A program made the translations under genes and the position numbers. Shown here one piece after another: positions 1-5,370 of a stretch of DNA of 9,062 bases (within the stretch, counting starts at the first letter, position 1; the number at the start of each line of letters is the position of its first letter). This DNA comes from BS750m-G77 sp043797735 (GTDB lineage: Bacteria; Omnitrophota; Gorgyraeia; Gygaellales; Profunditerraquicolaceae): contig JAZDPH010000004.1 of the NCBI GenBank assembly GCA_043797735.1, forward strand, positions 1 to 9,062. Direction: 5' to 3'. Below the pieces are notes generated by a model. It ran no database searches. It saw only the letters and a program-made list of their open reading frames with translations, and was not told the origin of the DNA.

Positions 1-248
1 AAGGCGATTGTTTTTTCGCGCTGAAACCGCCCCAAAATTAACTGCGCAAAGGAAAAACTTACCAGAATAAGCAAAAGCCCGACCAGGCCGAGAATTATCC
101 TGGAGTTTGCGCTGTCTTGGGTAAGAATCAGCAGGTCTATAACATCCTGCGGCTGTAGTAAATTAAGGGAAAAGACTATCAAAATTACCCCTACCAGCAT
201 AATAACCGCTGCATAAAATAATACGCCTAAAACTGTAAAGAACCTCAT
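1..248 (-). CDS. AmaP-like (Asp23 membrane-anchor type) protein, N-terminal part
   Basis: Start ATG at 248, cut at the window edge after 82 codons. AAAGGGGG about 8 nt upstream is a good Shine-Dalgarno, and only 3 nt separate the ATG from the stop of the asp23-like gene, so the two are co-translated. The visible protein has two hydrophobic helices (about residues 3-31 and 51-72) joined by a short polar loop with PQD and TQDSANSR, then a basic stretch GRFQREKTIA. This two-helix N-terminus followed by a soluble part is the layout of the AmaP family, which in Firmicutes anchors Asp23 to the membrane and is often encoded beside it. The call rests on topology plus neighbour, not on a diagnostic motif; the C-terminal domain lies outside the window. 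Another small two-helix membrane protein is possible. Confidence 0.68.
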   Translation of the reverse strand, partial: MRFFTVLGVLFYAAVIMLVGVILIVFSLNLLQPQDVIDLLILTQDSANSRIILGLVGLLLILVSFSFAQLILGRFQREKTIA

Positions 249-251
249 CTC

Positions 252-605
252 TTACCCCCTTTCAATACCCTTGATATTGACGTTTATATCTTTTACGGAA
301 AGGCTGGTCATTTTTTCCAGGCTGTTGCGCACATTTTCCTGGACCTTGCCGGCTATCTCGGGAATATTGTAACCGTATTTTATAACCAGCGGTATCTCTA
401 TCTTGACCTCTTCGTTCTTGCTAATCTCTACGCGAATAGCAGAAAGGTATGCTTTTCCGATAAACTCTGCAATGCCGCTTTTTAAATCGCCCCCCACGCG
501 CCTTACCCCTTCTATTTCGGCCGCAGCCAGCGAGGCAATTGAGGCAATAACATTTTTATGAACTCTAACCGTCCCCAGGTCTGTACGCGACTCTTCCCTC
601 TCCAT
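252..605 (-). CDS. Asp23/Gls24 (DUF322) family protein, YqhY-like
   Basis: 117 aa, the usual length for short Asp23-family proteins. After a charged N-terminus, residues 11-40 read GTVRVHKNVIASIASLAAAE then EGVRRVGG, the family hallmark (G-x-V-x-V then an alanine-rich helix ending in E-x-GV). A mid section of alternating charge (VEISKNEEVKIEIPLVIKYG) and a helix (EIAGKVQENVRNSLEKM) complete the fold. It is probably cytoplasmic and held at the membrane by the product of the next gene. The ATG overlaps the accC stop by one base (TAATG) and is preceded by a G-rich SD (GGGAGAGGAGGGG). In Bacillus subtilis the family member YqhY also sits after accB-accC, and its loss selects mutations in acetyl-CoA carboxylase genes. 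The same position here suggests a role in tuning that enzyme; this is inference from synteny. Confidence 0.9.
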   Translation of the reverse strand: MEREESRTDLGTVRVHKNVIASIASLAAAEIEGVRRVGGDLKSGIAEFIGKAYLSAIRVEISKNEEVKIEIPLVIKYGYNIPEIAGKVQENVRNSLEKMTSLSVKDINVNIKGIERG

Positions 606-1963
606 TACCCCTCCTCTCCCTTTTCCTTAAGCATCTCCTGTACGAAATGAGTAGATATCTCACCCTTCAAGAATAAAGGATGCTCTATTAACTGCAGGTG
701 AAACGGTATCGTGGTCTTGATAGGGGCGATATGAAATTCCAGTAACGCCCGATGCATAACCTTGATTGCCTCATCGCGGTTATTTCCATAGGCAATGAGT
801 TTGGCGACCAACGAGTCATAATAAGGCGAAATCTCGTAGCCCGGATAGATATGCGAGTCTATCCTGATACCCGGGCCGCCGGGAAAAACCAGGGATTCTA
901 TTTTCCCGGGTGAAGGCATAAAATTATTCTGGAAATCCTCCGCATTGATACGGCACTCAATGCATGAGCCGCGCAGCTGGACGTCATCCTGATGAAGCTT
1001 AAGCCTCTCGCCGGCGGCAATGCGGATCTGGCTCTTAATCAAATCAACGCCGGAGACAACTTCGGTTACCGGATGCTCAACCTGAATGCGGGTATTCATC
1101 TCCATAAAATAAAAATTATCATTTTCATCCAGAAGAAATTCTATCGTTCCGGCGCTGACATAGCTAACGTGCTTTGAGCCGCGCAGGGCCATATCGCCGA
1201 TACGCCGGCGCAGTTTATTATTTATCGCCGGGGAGGGCGACTCTTCCAATAACTTCTGGTGCCGCCGCTGAATGGAACAGTCCCTCTCTCCTAAGTGGAT
1301 AATATGGCCGTATTTATCCGCCAGGATCTGTATCTCGATATGGCGGGTTCTTTCGATGTATTTTTCAATGTAGACGTTGGAGTTGCCGAAATTCGCCTCT
1401 GCCTCTGCCTGAGCGGTCATGAGGCTTGAGACCAAGGTTAGGTCATTATGGCAGATGCGCATCCCCTTGCCCCCTCCGCCTGCGGCCGCCTTTATGATTA
1501 CCGGGTATCCTATGGACTGAGCGGTCTTAAGCGCCTCTTCCTTATTCTTAATTATGGAGGTGCTCCCCGGCACGATAGGAAGGCCGGCCTTATGCATTGT
1601 CGCACGCGCAGCCATCTTATCGCCCATCAGCCGCATGTTTTCAGGCGTCGGGCCAATAAAGGTTATCTTGCAGGATTCGCATATCTCGGCGAAGTGGGGA
1701 TTTTCGGCCAAAAAACCGTAACCGGGATGTATCGCTTCTACGTCGGTAATTTCTGCGGCGCTGATAATGGCGGGCATGTTCAGATAACTGCTGCTGGAGG
1801 GCGCTCCTCCTATGCAGATAGCCTCATCGGCAAAACGCACATGCAGGGAATCCCTGTCTGCCTGCGAGAAAACGGCTACGGTGCGAATGCCTAACTCGCG
1901 GCAGGCGCGGATTATCCTCAGGGCTATCTCGCCACGATTGGCAATTAGTATTTTGGAAAACAT
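605..1963 (-). CDS. accC: Biotin carboxylase subunit of acetyl-CoA carboxylase
   Basis: Carboxylates biotin on BCCP with ATP and bicarbonate, the first half-reaction of malonyl-CoA formation for fatty-acid synthesis; cytoplasmic. 452 aa, full length. The N-terminal domain starts MFSKILIANRGEIALRI, the family start. The ATP-grasp domain has K116, K158 and the glycine-rich loop AAAGGGGKGMR (159-169). H208, the HQK at 235-237, E275, E288, N290, R292, Q294, V295, E296 (MEMNTRIQVEHPVTE) and R338 match the Escherichia coli AccC active-site pattern, so it should be active. The C-terminal domain contains RINAEDFQNNFMPSPG. There are no fused biotin or transferase domains, so this is the separate-subunit bacterial form rather than pyruvate carboxylase; accA and accD are not in the window. 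The ATG overlaps the accB stop by one base (TAATG), and the SD is weak, consistent with translational coupling. Confidence 0.97.
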   Translation of the reverse strand: MFSKILIANRGEIALRIIRACRELGIRTVAVFSQADRDSLHVRFADEAICIGGAPSSSSYLNMPAIISAAEITDVEAIHPGYGFLAENPHFAEICESCKITFIGPTPENMRLMGDKMAARATMHKAGLPIVPGSTSIIKNKEEALKTAQSIGYPVIIKAAAGGGGKGMRICHNDLTLVSSLMTAQAEAEANFGNSNVYIEKYIERTRHIEIQILADKYGHIIHLGERDCSIQRRHQKLLEESPSPAINNKLRRRIGDMALRGSKHVSYVSAGTIEFLLDENDNFYFMEMNTRIQVEHPVTEVVSGVDLIKSQIRIAAGERLKLHQDDVQLRGSCIECRINAEDFQNNFMPSPGKIESLVFPGGPGIRIDSHIYPGYEISPYYDSLVAKLIAYGNNRDEAIKVMHRALLEFHIAPIKTTIPFHLQLIEHPLFLKGEISTHFVQEMLKEKGEEG

Positions 1964-2415
1964 TACAGAGGCTCGATTAGAAACAACGGCTGGGCAAATT
2001 CCACCGGTTCGGCGTTATCTACGAGAACCTCCAGGACTTTACCCTTAATCTCCGACTTTATTTCAGTCATTAATTTCATTGCTTCAATTATACAGATAAC
2101 CTGGCCGATCTCCACAGCCTGGCCGGCCTCCACATAAGCCGGAGCCTCCGGCGACGGAGAATGGTAAAAGGTGCCAACCATAGGGGCTTTTATTTCTAAG
2201 GTTTTCTCGCCGGCCTTGGCCTTTGCCTCAAGAGATTCTTTAACAGCGGCCTGGGGGATCTTTTCTCTTTCTATCACAATCGGGGCGCCAAACCCTTCAG
2301 CGCCGGATACGGCCTTCTTCAACCGGATACGCATCCCCTCTTTTTCAACCTCAAGCTCCATCAGGCCATTATCGTTCATCAAGTTAATCATCTCTTTGAT
2401 TTCTTTTATATTCAC
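1963..2415 (-). CDS. accB: Biotin carboxyl carrier protein of acetyl-CoA carboxylase
   Basis: 150 aa. It carries biotin between AccC and the carboxyltransferase. The N-terminal segment (MNIKEIKEMINLMNDNGLME) is the usual AccB start and fixes the GTG at 2415. A variable linker (about 35-72) leads to the biotinyl domain (about 73-150). The biotinylation motif EAMKLMTEI puts the modified lysine at K114, and the thumb loop HSPSPEAPAYVEAGQ (85-99), typical of AccB proteins, is present. The SD GGAAGGG lies a few bases upstream of the GTG, but both it and the first two bases of the GTG are in the 3' arm of a 14-bp hairpin in the efp-accB gap (separate entry). The stop overlaps the accC ATG by one base, which should keep the two subunits balanced. 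Confidence 0.97.
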   Translation of the reverse strand: MNIKEIKEMINLMNDNGLMELEVEKEGMRIRLKKAVSGAEGFGAPIVIEREKIPQAAVKESLEAKAKAGEKTLEIKAPMVGTFYHSPSPEAPAYVEAGQAVEIGQVICIIEAMKLMTEIKSEIKGKVLEVLVDNAEPVEFAQPLFLIEPL

Positions 2416-2489
2416 CCAGCCCTTCCTTTCCTTTCCCCGCTCTTCCTTATCTTATGTGTTATCTTCCTTAGGAAGGGCTGGGTTCATTA
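2413..2489 (-). promoter_or_regulatory. SD-sequestering hairpin between efp and accB
   Basis: Perfect 14-bp inverted repeat, arms 2470-2483 and 2414-2427 (mRNA 5' arm ACCCAGCCCTTCCT, 3' arm AGGAAGGGCTGGGT), with a 42-nt purine-rich loop. The 3' arm holds the accB SD and the G and T of its GTG start, so folding would block accB initiation. There is no U-run after the stem, so it is not an intrinsic terminator. It closely resembles the element before the M24B peptidase gene, including compensatory changes. The pairing is read directly; the regulatory role is inferred. Confidence 0.65.
2452..2487 (-). CDS. Possible 11-codon leader peptide upstream of accB
   Basis: An ATG overlapping the efp stop by one base (TAATG) opens a frame reading MNPALPKEDNT then TAA. 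Codons 2-6 form most of the 5' arm of the accB hairpin. A ribosome finishing efp could re-initiate here and melt the stem, freeing the accB SD. There is no separate SD, so translation would depend on termination-reinitiation. The peptide resembles the N-terminal extension of the M24B peptidase frame (MSPALAKERK). It is very short, so translation is uncertain. Confidence 0.35.
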   Translation of the reverse strand: MNPALPKEDNT

Positions 2490-3059
2490 CCCTGCCCCCT
2501 TAATTCTTTCTACATATCCTCCTGTGCGCGTGTCGATTTTAATTGTATCTCCGGTATTAATAAATAAAGGTACCTGTATTGTAGCGCCGCCTTCTATCTC
2601 GGCAGGCTTGCCGCCGCCTTTTGCGGTATCGCCTCTTATGCCCGGCTCGGTATAGGTTATTTTAAACTCTATAAAATTCGGAAGGCTGACACTAAGAGTT
2701 TGTTTCCCGTAGAAATAACCGCTTACCTCTAAATTGTCCCTTAAGAACTTCCTGTTATCCCCCAGCACCTCTTCGGATACCGCTACCTCTTCAAAATTCT
2801 CCTGGTCCATAAAGTGGTACATCGCCCCTGAGGCATAAAGGTACTGGAGTTTTCTCTCCTCGACAAATGCCGGCTCAATTTTCTCGTCCCCCCGAAAAGT
2901 CTTCTCAAGGACGGCGTTATTTTTAAGGTTGCGGATCTTTGCCCGCACAAAGGCAGAGCCCTTGCCGGGCTTAACATGCTGGGTGTCTATGACCACGTAG
3001 ACCTGGCCGTCAACTATTATAGTTACCCCTGACTTAATCTCATTTATGGAGAGCGTCAC
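2487..3059 (-). CDS. efp: Translation elongation factor P
   Basis: 190 aa, full length. EF-P binds between the P and E sites of the ribosome and relieves stalling on polyproline. Domain I (about 1-65) carries the tip loop HVKPGKGSAF with K33 at the position that is lysylated in E. coli or modified otherwise elsewhere; no modification enzyme is in the window. Two OB-like domains follow (about 66-127 and 128-190), with the C-terminal EF-P signature region YTEPGIRGDTAKGGGKPAEIEGGATIQVPLFINTGDTIKIDT (positions about 136-177). The start is GTG at 3059, with GAGG 7 nt upstream; the first 20 bases overlap the end of the M24B peptidase gene, so translation is coupled. No alternative in-frame start keeps domain I intact. 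Confidence 0.97.
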   Translation of the reverse strand: MTLSINEIKSGVTIIVDGQVYVVIDTQHVKPGKGSAFVRAKIRNLKNNAVLEKTFRGDEKIEPAFVEERKLQYLYASGAMYHFMDQENFEEVAVSEEVLGDNRKFLRDNLEVSGYFYGKQTLSVSLPNFIEFKITYTEPGIRGDTAKGGGKPAEIEGGATIQVPLFINTGDTIKIDTRTGGYVERIKGAG

Positions 3060-4101
3060 TTATAACCTCGCATCCCTTTTTTGTTACAAAAACCATATCT
3101 TCTATTCTGATGCCAAAAACCCCCGGCAGGTAAATTGCCGGCTCAATGGTAAAGGCCATCCCCGGCCTTAACTTACCAGGCTCTTTATCCGAAATCTGAG
3201 GCGCTTCATGCACCTCCAGGCCCACTCCGTGGCCCAGATTATGGCTGAAATTAGGGCCGAACCCCTGCTGCCGGATGTAACTGCGGGCAGCCCTGTCAAT
3301 TTCGCATATTGGAACGCCGGGCTTAATTGCTGCTATTGCCGCCTCTTGCGCGCGCAGGACTATGCCGTAAACCTTTCTGGCGAGAGCGTTTATTTTACCC
3401 AAAAAGAATACCCTTGTCAAGTCGGATTTATACCCCTGATAATCCACTCCGATATCAATAAGAAGCGGCTCTCCCTTAAGCGCTTTTTTCTGCGAAGGGG
3501 CATGGTGCGGGGACGCGGAATTCGCCCCTGATGCCACAATTATCTCAAATGCGCTGCCGGCGCCGCCGTTGTAGCGCAGATAACGCTCCAGCTCCGCGGC
3601 AACCTCGATCTCTTTTATTCCCGGGGCAATCTGTTTTTCTATGTATTTTAAAGCGCAAACGGCTATACGCGCCGCTTCCCTTATAAGCCTAATCTCTTGC
3701 GAATCCTTGAGTTGCCTTAAGCCCTCAATAAGGCCGCTAAGCGGGGCTAAGCAGGCCTTGCTGCCCAGGTGTTTATTTATTTCTCTATATTCCGCGTAAG
3801 GCAGAGCCCTTTCCTCGAAACCTATTTTTTTAAGCCCGAGTTCCCGGCAGCTTTGGGCGATGAGCTTAAAAACAGAACCATTGGTTTTCTTCAGGGTAAA
3901 CGGCTTCTTAAGCAGCCTGCCGGCCTCCAGGATATACCTTGAATCCGTAAAATATATATTTTCTTTTTTGGAAATTAAAGCGTAAGAATCCCTGCTGCGG
4001 AATTCGGTAAGGTAAGAGATGTTGGCAGGCAAAGAAAGCAGCAGGCCGCCTAAGCCCTCCTGCTCTAATCTTGCATAAAGCCTTTTTAAACGTGGGCTCA
4101 C
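3040..4101 (-). CDS. M24B family aminopeptidase (Xaa-Pro aminopeptidase/prolidase type)
   Basis: A dinuclear-metal peptidase that releases N-terminal residues ahead of proline; cytoplasmic. Numbered from the GTG at 4101 the protein is 353 aa. An N-terminal creatinase-like domain (about 1-125, with NISYLTEF) precedes the pita-bread catalytic domain. Metal ligands are visible: D216 (LIDIG), D227 (KSDLTRVF), H291 (HNLGHGVGLEVHE), E320 (FTIEPA) and E334 (GIRIED), plus HH at 199-200. An upstream in-frame ATG at 4155 overlaps the aroQ stop (ATGA) and would add 18 residues (MSPALAKERK...). I prefer the GTG because it begins where family members do (SPRLKRLYARLEQEGL) and has AAGGGCGGG just before it. 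Both starts may be used. An adjacent 13-bp hairpin sequesters the GTG site. The B. subtilis counterpart in the same gene order is YqhT. Confidence 0.92.
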   Translation of the reverse strand: MSPRLKRLYARLEQEGLGGLLLSLPANISYLTEFRSRDSYALISKKENIYFTDSRYILEAGRLLKKPFTLKKTNGSVFKLIAQSCRELGLKKIGFEERALPYAEYREINKHLGSKACLAPLSGLIEGLRQLKDSQEIRLIREAARIAVCALKYIEKQIAPGIKEIEVAAELERYLRYNGGAGSAFEIIVASGANSASPHHAPSQKKALKGEPLLIDIGVDYQGYKSDLTRVFFLGKINALARKVYGIVLRAQEAAIAAIKPGVPICEIDRAARSYIRQQGFGPNFSHNLGHGVGLEVHEAPQISDKEPGKLRPGMAFTIEPAIYLPGVFGIRIEDMVFVTKKGCEVISDALHK

Positions 4102-4155
4102 CCCGCCCTTGCTTATTTGATAACATTTTCTTTCTTTAGCAAGAGCGGGGCTCAT
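4099..4155 (-). promoter_or_regulatory. SD-sequestering hairpin between aroQ and the M24B peptidase start
   Basis: Inverted repeat with arms 4138-4150 and 4101-4113 (mRNA 5' arm CCCCGCTCTTGCT, 3' arm AGCAAGGGCGGGG): 12 Watson-Crick pairs and one G-U, with a 24-nt A-rich loop. The 3' arm contains the SD-like AAGGGCGGG and the first G of the GTG start. The 5' arm lies in codons that follow an ATG overlapping the aroQ stop. This is the same architecture as the accB element, and the two copies show compensatory differences. Function is inferred. Confidence 0.6.
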
Positions 4156-4592
4156 TTAGCATTAATCAGGTCGATCAAGGCCTCCAGGCCCAGATAATAA
4201 CTATCGGGGCCAAAACCCACTATAGAGCCTTTTGCTACGGGAGAAATCAGGGACTTCTGCCTGAACTCTTCGCGAGAATAGATGTTGGAAAGGTGCACCT
4301 CCACCGTTAATAACGCGGCGGCGGCGATAGCGTCTCTGATGGCAACGCTGGTATGGGTGTAGGCGGCCGGATTTATCAATAGCGCGGCGTAAGCCTTTTT
4401 GGCGCTGCCGATTAAATCCACGATTTCACCTTCATAATTGGATTGGACAATCTTGAGGGATATTTTATTCCTGCGGGCGATACTCTTTAAATTATCGTTT
4501 ATCTGTTTCAGGGATACCTTTGTGTATATGCCGGGCTCTCTCTGCCCCAAGAGGTTTAAGTTCGGGCCGTGGATGACTAATATCTTTTTCAC
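4152..4592 (-). CDS. aroQ: Type II 3-dehydroquinate dehydratase
   Basis: 146 aa, the standard size for the dodecameric type II enzyme, which converts 3-dehydroquinate to 3-dehydroshikimate in the shikimate pathway. The N-terminus KKILVIHGPNLNLLGQREPGIY contains catalytic R18 and Y23 on the lid loop. QSNYEGEIVDLI, NPAAYTHTSVAIRDAI (N74, H80) and EVHLSNIYSREEFR (H100, R111) supply the rest of the active site. A longer frame opens at 4640, but the GTG at 4592 is chosen because the family begins M-K-K-I-L-V and GAGGAAAG lies just upstream; the extra 16 residues come from repeat DNA. The stop overlaps an ATG (ATGA) in frame with the downstream M24B peptidase. The 81-nt CGCAGAT palindrome fills the gap on its upstream side. 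Confidence 0.96.
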   Translation of the reverse strand: MKKILVIHGPNLNLLGQREPGIYTKVSLKQINDNLKSIARRNKISLKIVQSNYEGEIVDLIGSAKKAYAALLINPAAYTHTSVAIRDAIAAAALLTVEVHLSNIYSREEFRQKSLISPVAKGSIVGFGPDSYYLGLEALIDLINAK

Positions 4593-4616
4593 AAGACTTT
4601 CCTCATCTTTATCTTT

Positions 4617-4697
4617 AACGCAGATGGTCGCAGATTGCACGCAAATGGTCGCAGATTATCTGCGAAAATCTGCGTTAGATTTGCGTGTATCTGCGTT
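4617..4697. repeat. 81-nt symmetric palindrome built of CGCAGAT words
   Basis: Words of the form CGCA(G/A)AT recur on both strands and the whole block is symmetric about base 4657. The core 4650-4664 (cgcagat-t-atctgcg) is a perfect 7-bp inverted repeat, the ends (aacgcagat / atctgcgtt) form a perfect 9-bp pair, and about 30 of 40 arm positions match. It fills most of the gap between the Trm112-like gene and aroQ. Such words recall dispersed intergenic repeats of several environmental phyla; copy number cannot be judged here. Confidence 0.75.
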
Positions 4698-4714
4698 AAA
4701 AAGTATTTAAAATA

Positions 4715-4870
4715 TTATCCCTCGGCTTCATCAATAAGCATTACCGGAATGCCATCGCGTATGGGGTATTTCTTGCCACACTTCTTGCAGACGATTTTAT
4801 TATCCTTCTCCTCTACATCGCCTTTACAGTCGGGGCAAGCTAATATATCTAATAGTTCTTTGTCAATCAT
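4715..4870 (-). CDS. Trm112/UPF0434 family zinc-binding protein
   Basis: 51 aa (M-I-D-K-E-L-L-D-I-L-A-C-P-D-C at the start), with AAGGAG 6 nt before the ATG. The short-form Trm112-like domain is clear: LLDILACPDCKG, then VCKKCGKKYPIRDGIPVMLIDEA near the C-terminus. The zinc-ribbon cysteines are C12, C15, C28 and C31. Related proteins include E. coli YcaR (UPF0434); eukaryotic and archaeal Trm112 activates methyltransferases acting on tRNA, rRNA and release factors, but the bacterial role is poorly defined. It sits between the DUF1844 gene and aroQ, flanked on both sides by repeat-rich gaps of about 120-150 nt, and shares orientation with the operon. Confidence 0.93.
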   Translation of the reverse strand: MIDKELLDILACPDCKGDVEEKDNKIVCKKCGKKYPIRDGIPVMLIDEAEG

Positions 4871-4895
4871 AGGATTCTCCTTAAGGACGGTTATT

Positions 4896-5016
4896 CGTAT
4901 ATTTGGGTATCCGGTAGTGGGTATCAGAATATTTGGGTATCCGGTGGAAAAAATTCCTGATATCCCGATACACCGATATCCACATCCGGATAACCGGATG
5001 ACCTGATATCCACATT
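4896..5016. repeat. Repeat cluster with two 30-bp-offset direct repeats
   Basis: atatttgggtatccggt occurs at 4899-4915 and 4929-4945, exactly 30 bp apart. A second word, (a/c)cc(t/g)-gatatccacat, occurs at 4971-4985 and 5001-5015, also 30 bp apart. Between them lies atccgg-ataa-ccggat (4984-4999), a 6-bp inverted repeat. The block fills the gap between the DUF1844 gene and the Trm112-like gene and has no coding frame I trust. It looks like a dispersed short-word repeat family. Confidence 0.65.
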
Positions 5017-5020
5017 ACAC

Positions 5021-5368
5021 CTAGCTGCCTGAATCCTTGTTCTTCTCTACATACTGCATCCTTAACTCGTACAGAATGTTTTCCAAAAGGACCTCTTCTT
5101 CTTTGGTGAGGTTGCCCCTGGTCTTCTCTTTAAGCATCCCCAATGTATCAATTATGAACTTGGCCTGTGCCAGGTCCTCTTCTTTCTTGTTGCTTGCCGG
5201 ATTAGCAATAGCCCCCAACGCAATAGATGCCTGAAGGGCAAGGGTGGTAGCGAAAAAATTAAAATCCGCCTGCGGAGGCACAAATTTAGCCTCTTTTTTC
5301 AGGTTCTCTTTTTCCTTCTCTGCCGCTTCCTTCCAATTTTCATCAATCTTTTTCTTATCTTCGTCCAT
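5021..5368 (-). CDS. DUF1844 family protein
   Basis: 115 aa. A highly charged, probably helical N-terminus (about 1-30, Lys/Glu rich) is followed by the DUF1844 core: DFNFFATTLALQASIALGAI, NPASNKKEEDLAQAKFIIDTLGMLKEKTRGNLTKEEE and LLENILYELRMQYVEK. This matches the family pattern of DF-x(3)-F-x(2)-T-L-A-x-QA, then a helix with IDTLGML-x-EKT-x-GNLT-x-EE. The biochemical role of the family is unknown. The ATG is 2 nt after the stop of the MEMO1-family gene with no evident SD, so translation probably depends on re-initiation after that gene, which suggests the two products are made together. Confidence 0.9.
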   Translation of the reverse strand: MDEDKKKIDENWKEAAEKEKENLKKEAKFVPPQADFNFFATTLALQASIALGAIANPASNKKEEDLAQAKFIIDTLGMLKEKTRGNLTKEEEVLLENILYELRMQYVEKNKDSGS

Positions 5369-5370
5369 GA

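Noticed and set aside
992..1894. Plus-strand open frames opposite accC
   Set aside because: They are antisense to a fully conserved biotin carboxylase, show no recognisable domain, and lack credible start signals.
2414..2483. Intrinsic terminator between efp and accB
   Set aside because: The stem is strong, but the loop is 42 nt and there is no U-run after it; the 3' arm instead holds the accB SD and start.
2783..2977. Minus-strand frame inside efp
   Set aside because: It is an out-of-frame shadow of efp with no motif of its own.
4593..4640. Longer aroQ start at 4640
   Set aside because: The extra 16 residues are encoded partly by repeat DNA; the GTG at 4592 gives the canonical family N-terminus and has a good SD.
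4700..4750. Promoter for aroQ within the end of the Trm112-like gene
   Set aside because: TAATAT is present, but the nearest TTGATG is only 11 bp away, too close for a sigma70 promoter.
4899..4945. CRISPR-like 30-bp periodicity
   Set aside because: Only two copies of a 17-nt word, a different word pair beside it, no uniform spacers and no cas genes.
4438..5006. Plus-strand frames over the aroQ start, Trm112-like gene and repeat gaps
   Set aside because: Their sequence is made of the repeat words (IRIFGYPV repeated, LRKSALDLRVSALK) and antisense of real genes; they are by-products of the repeats.
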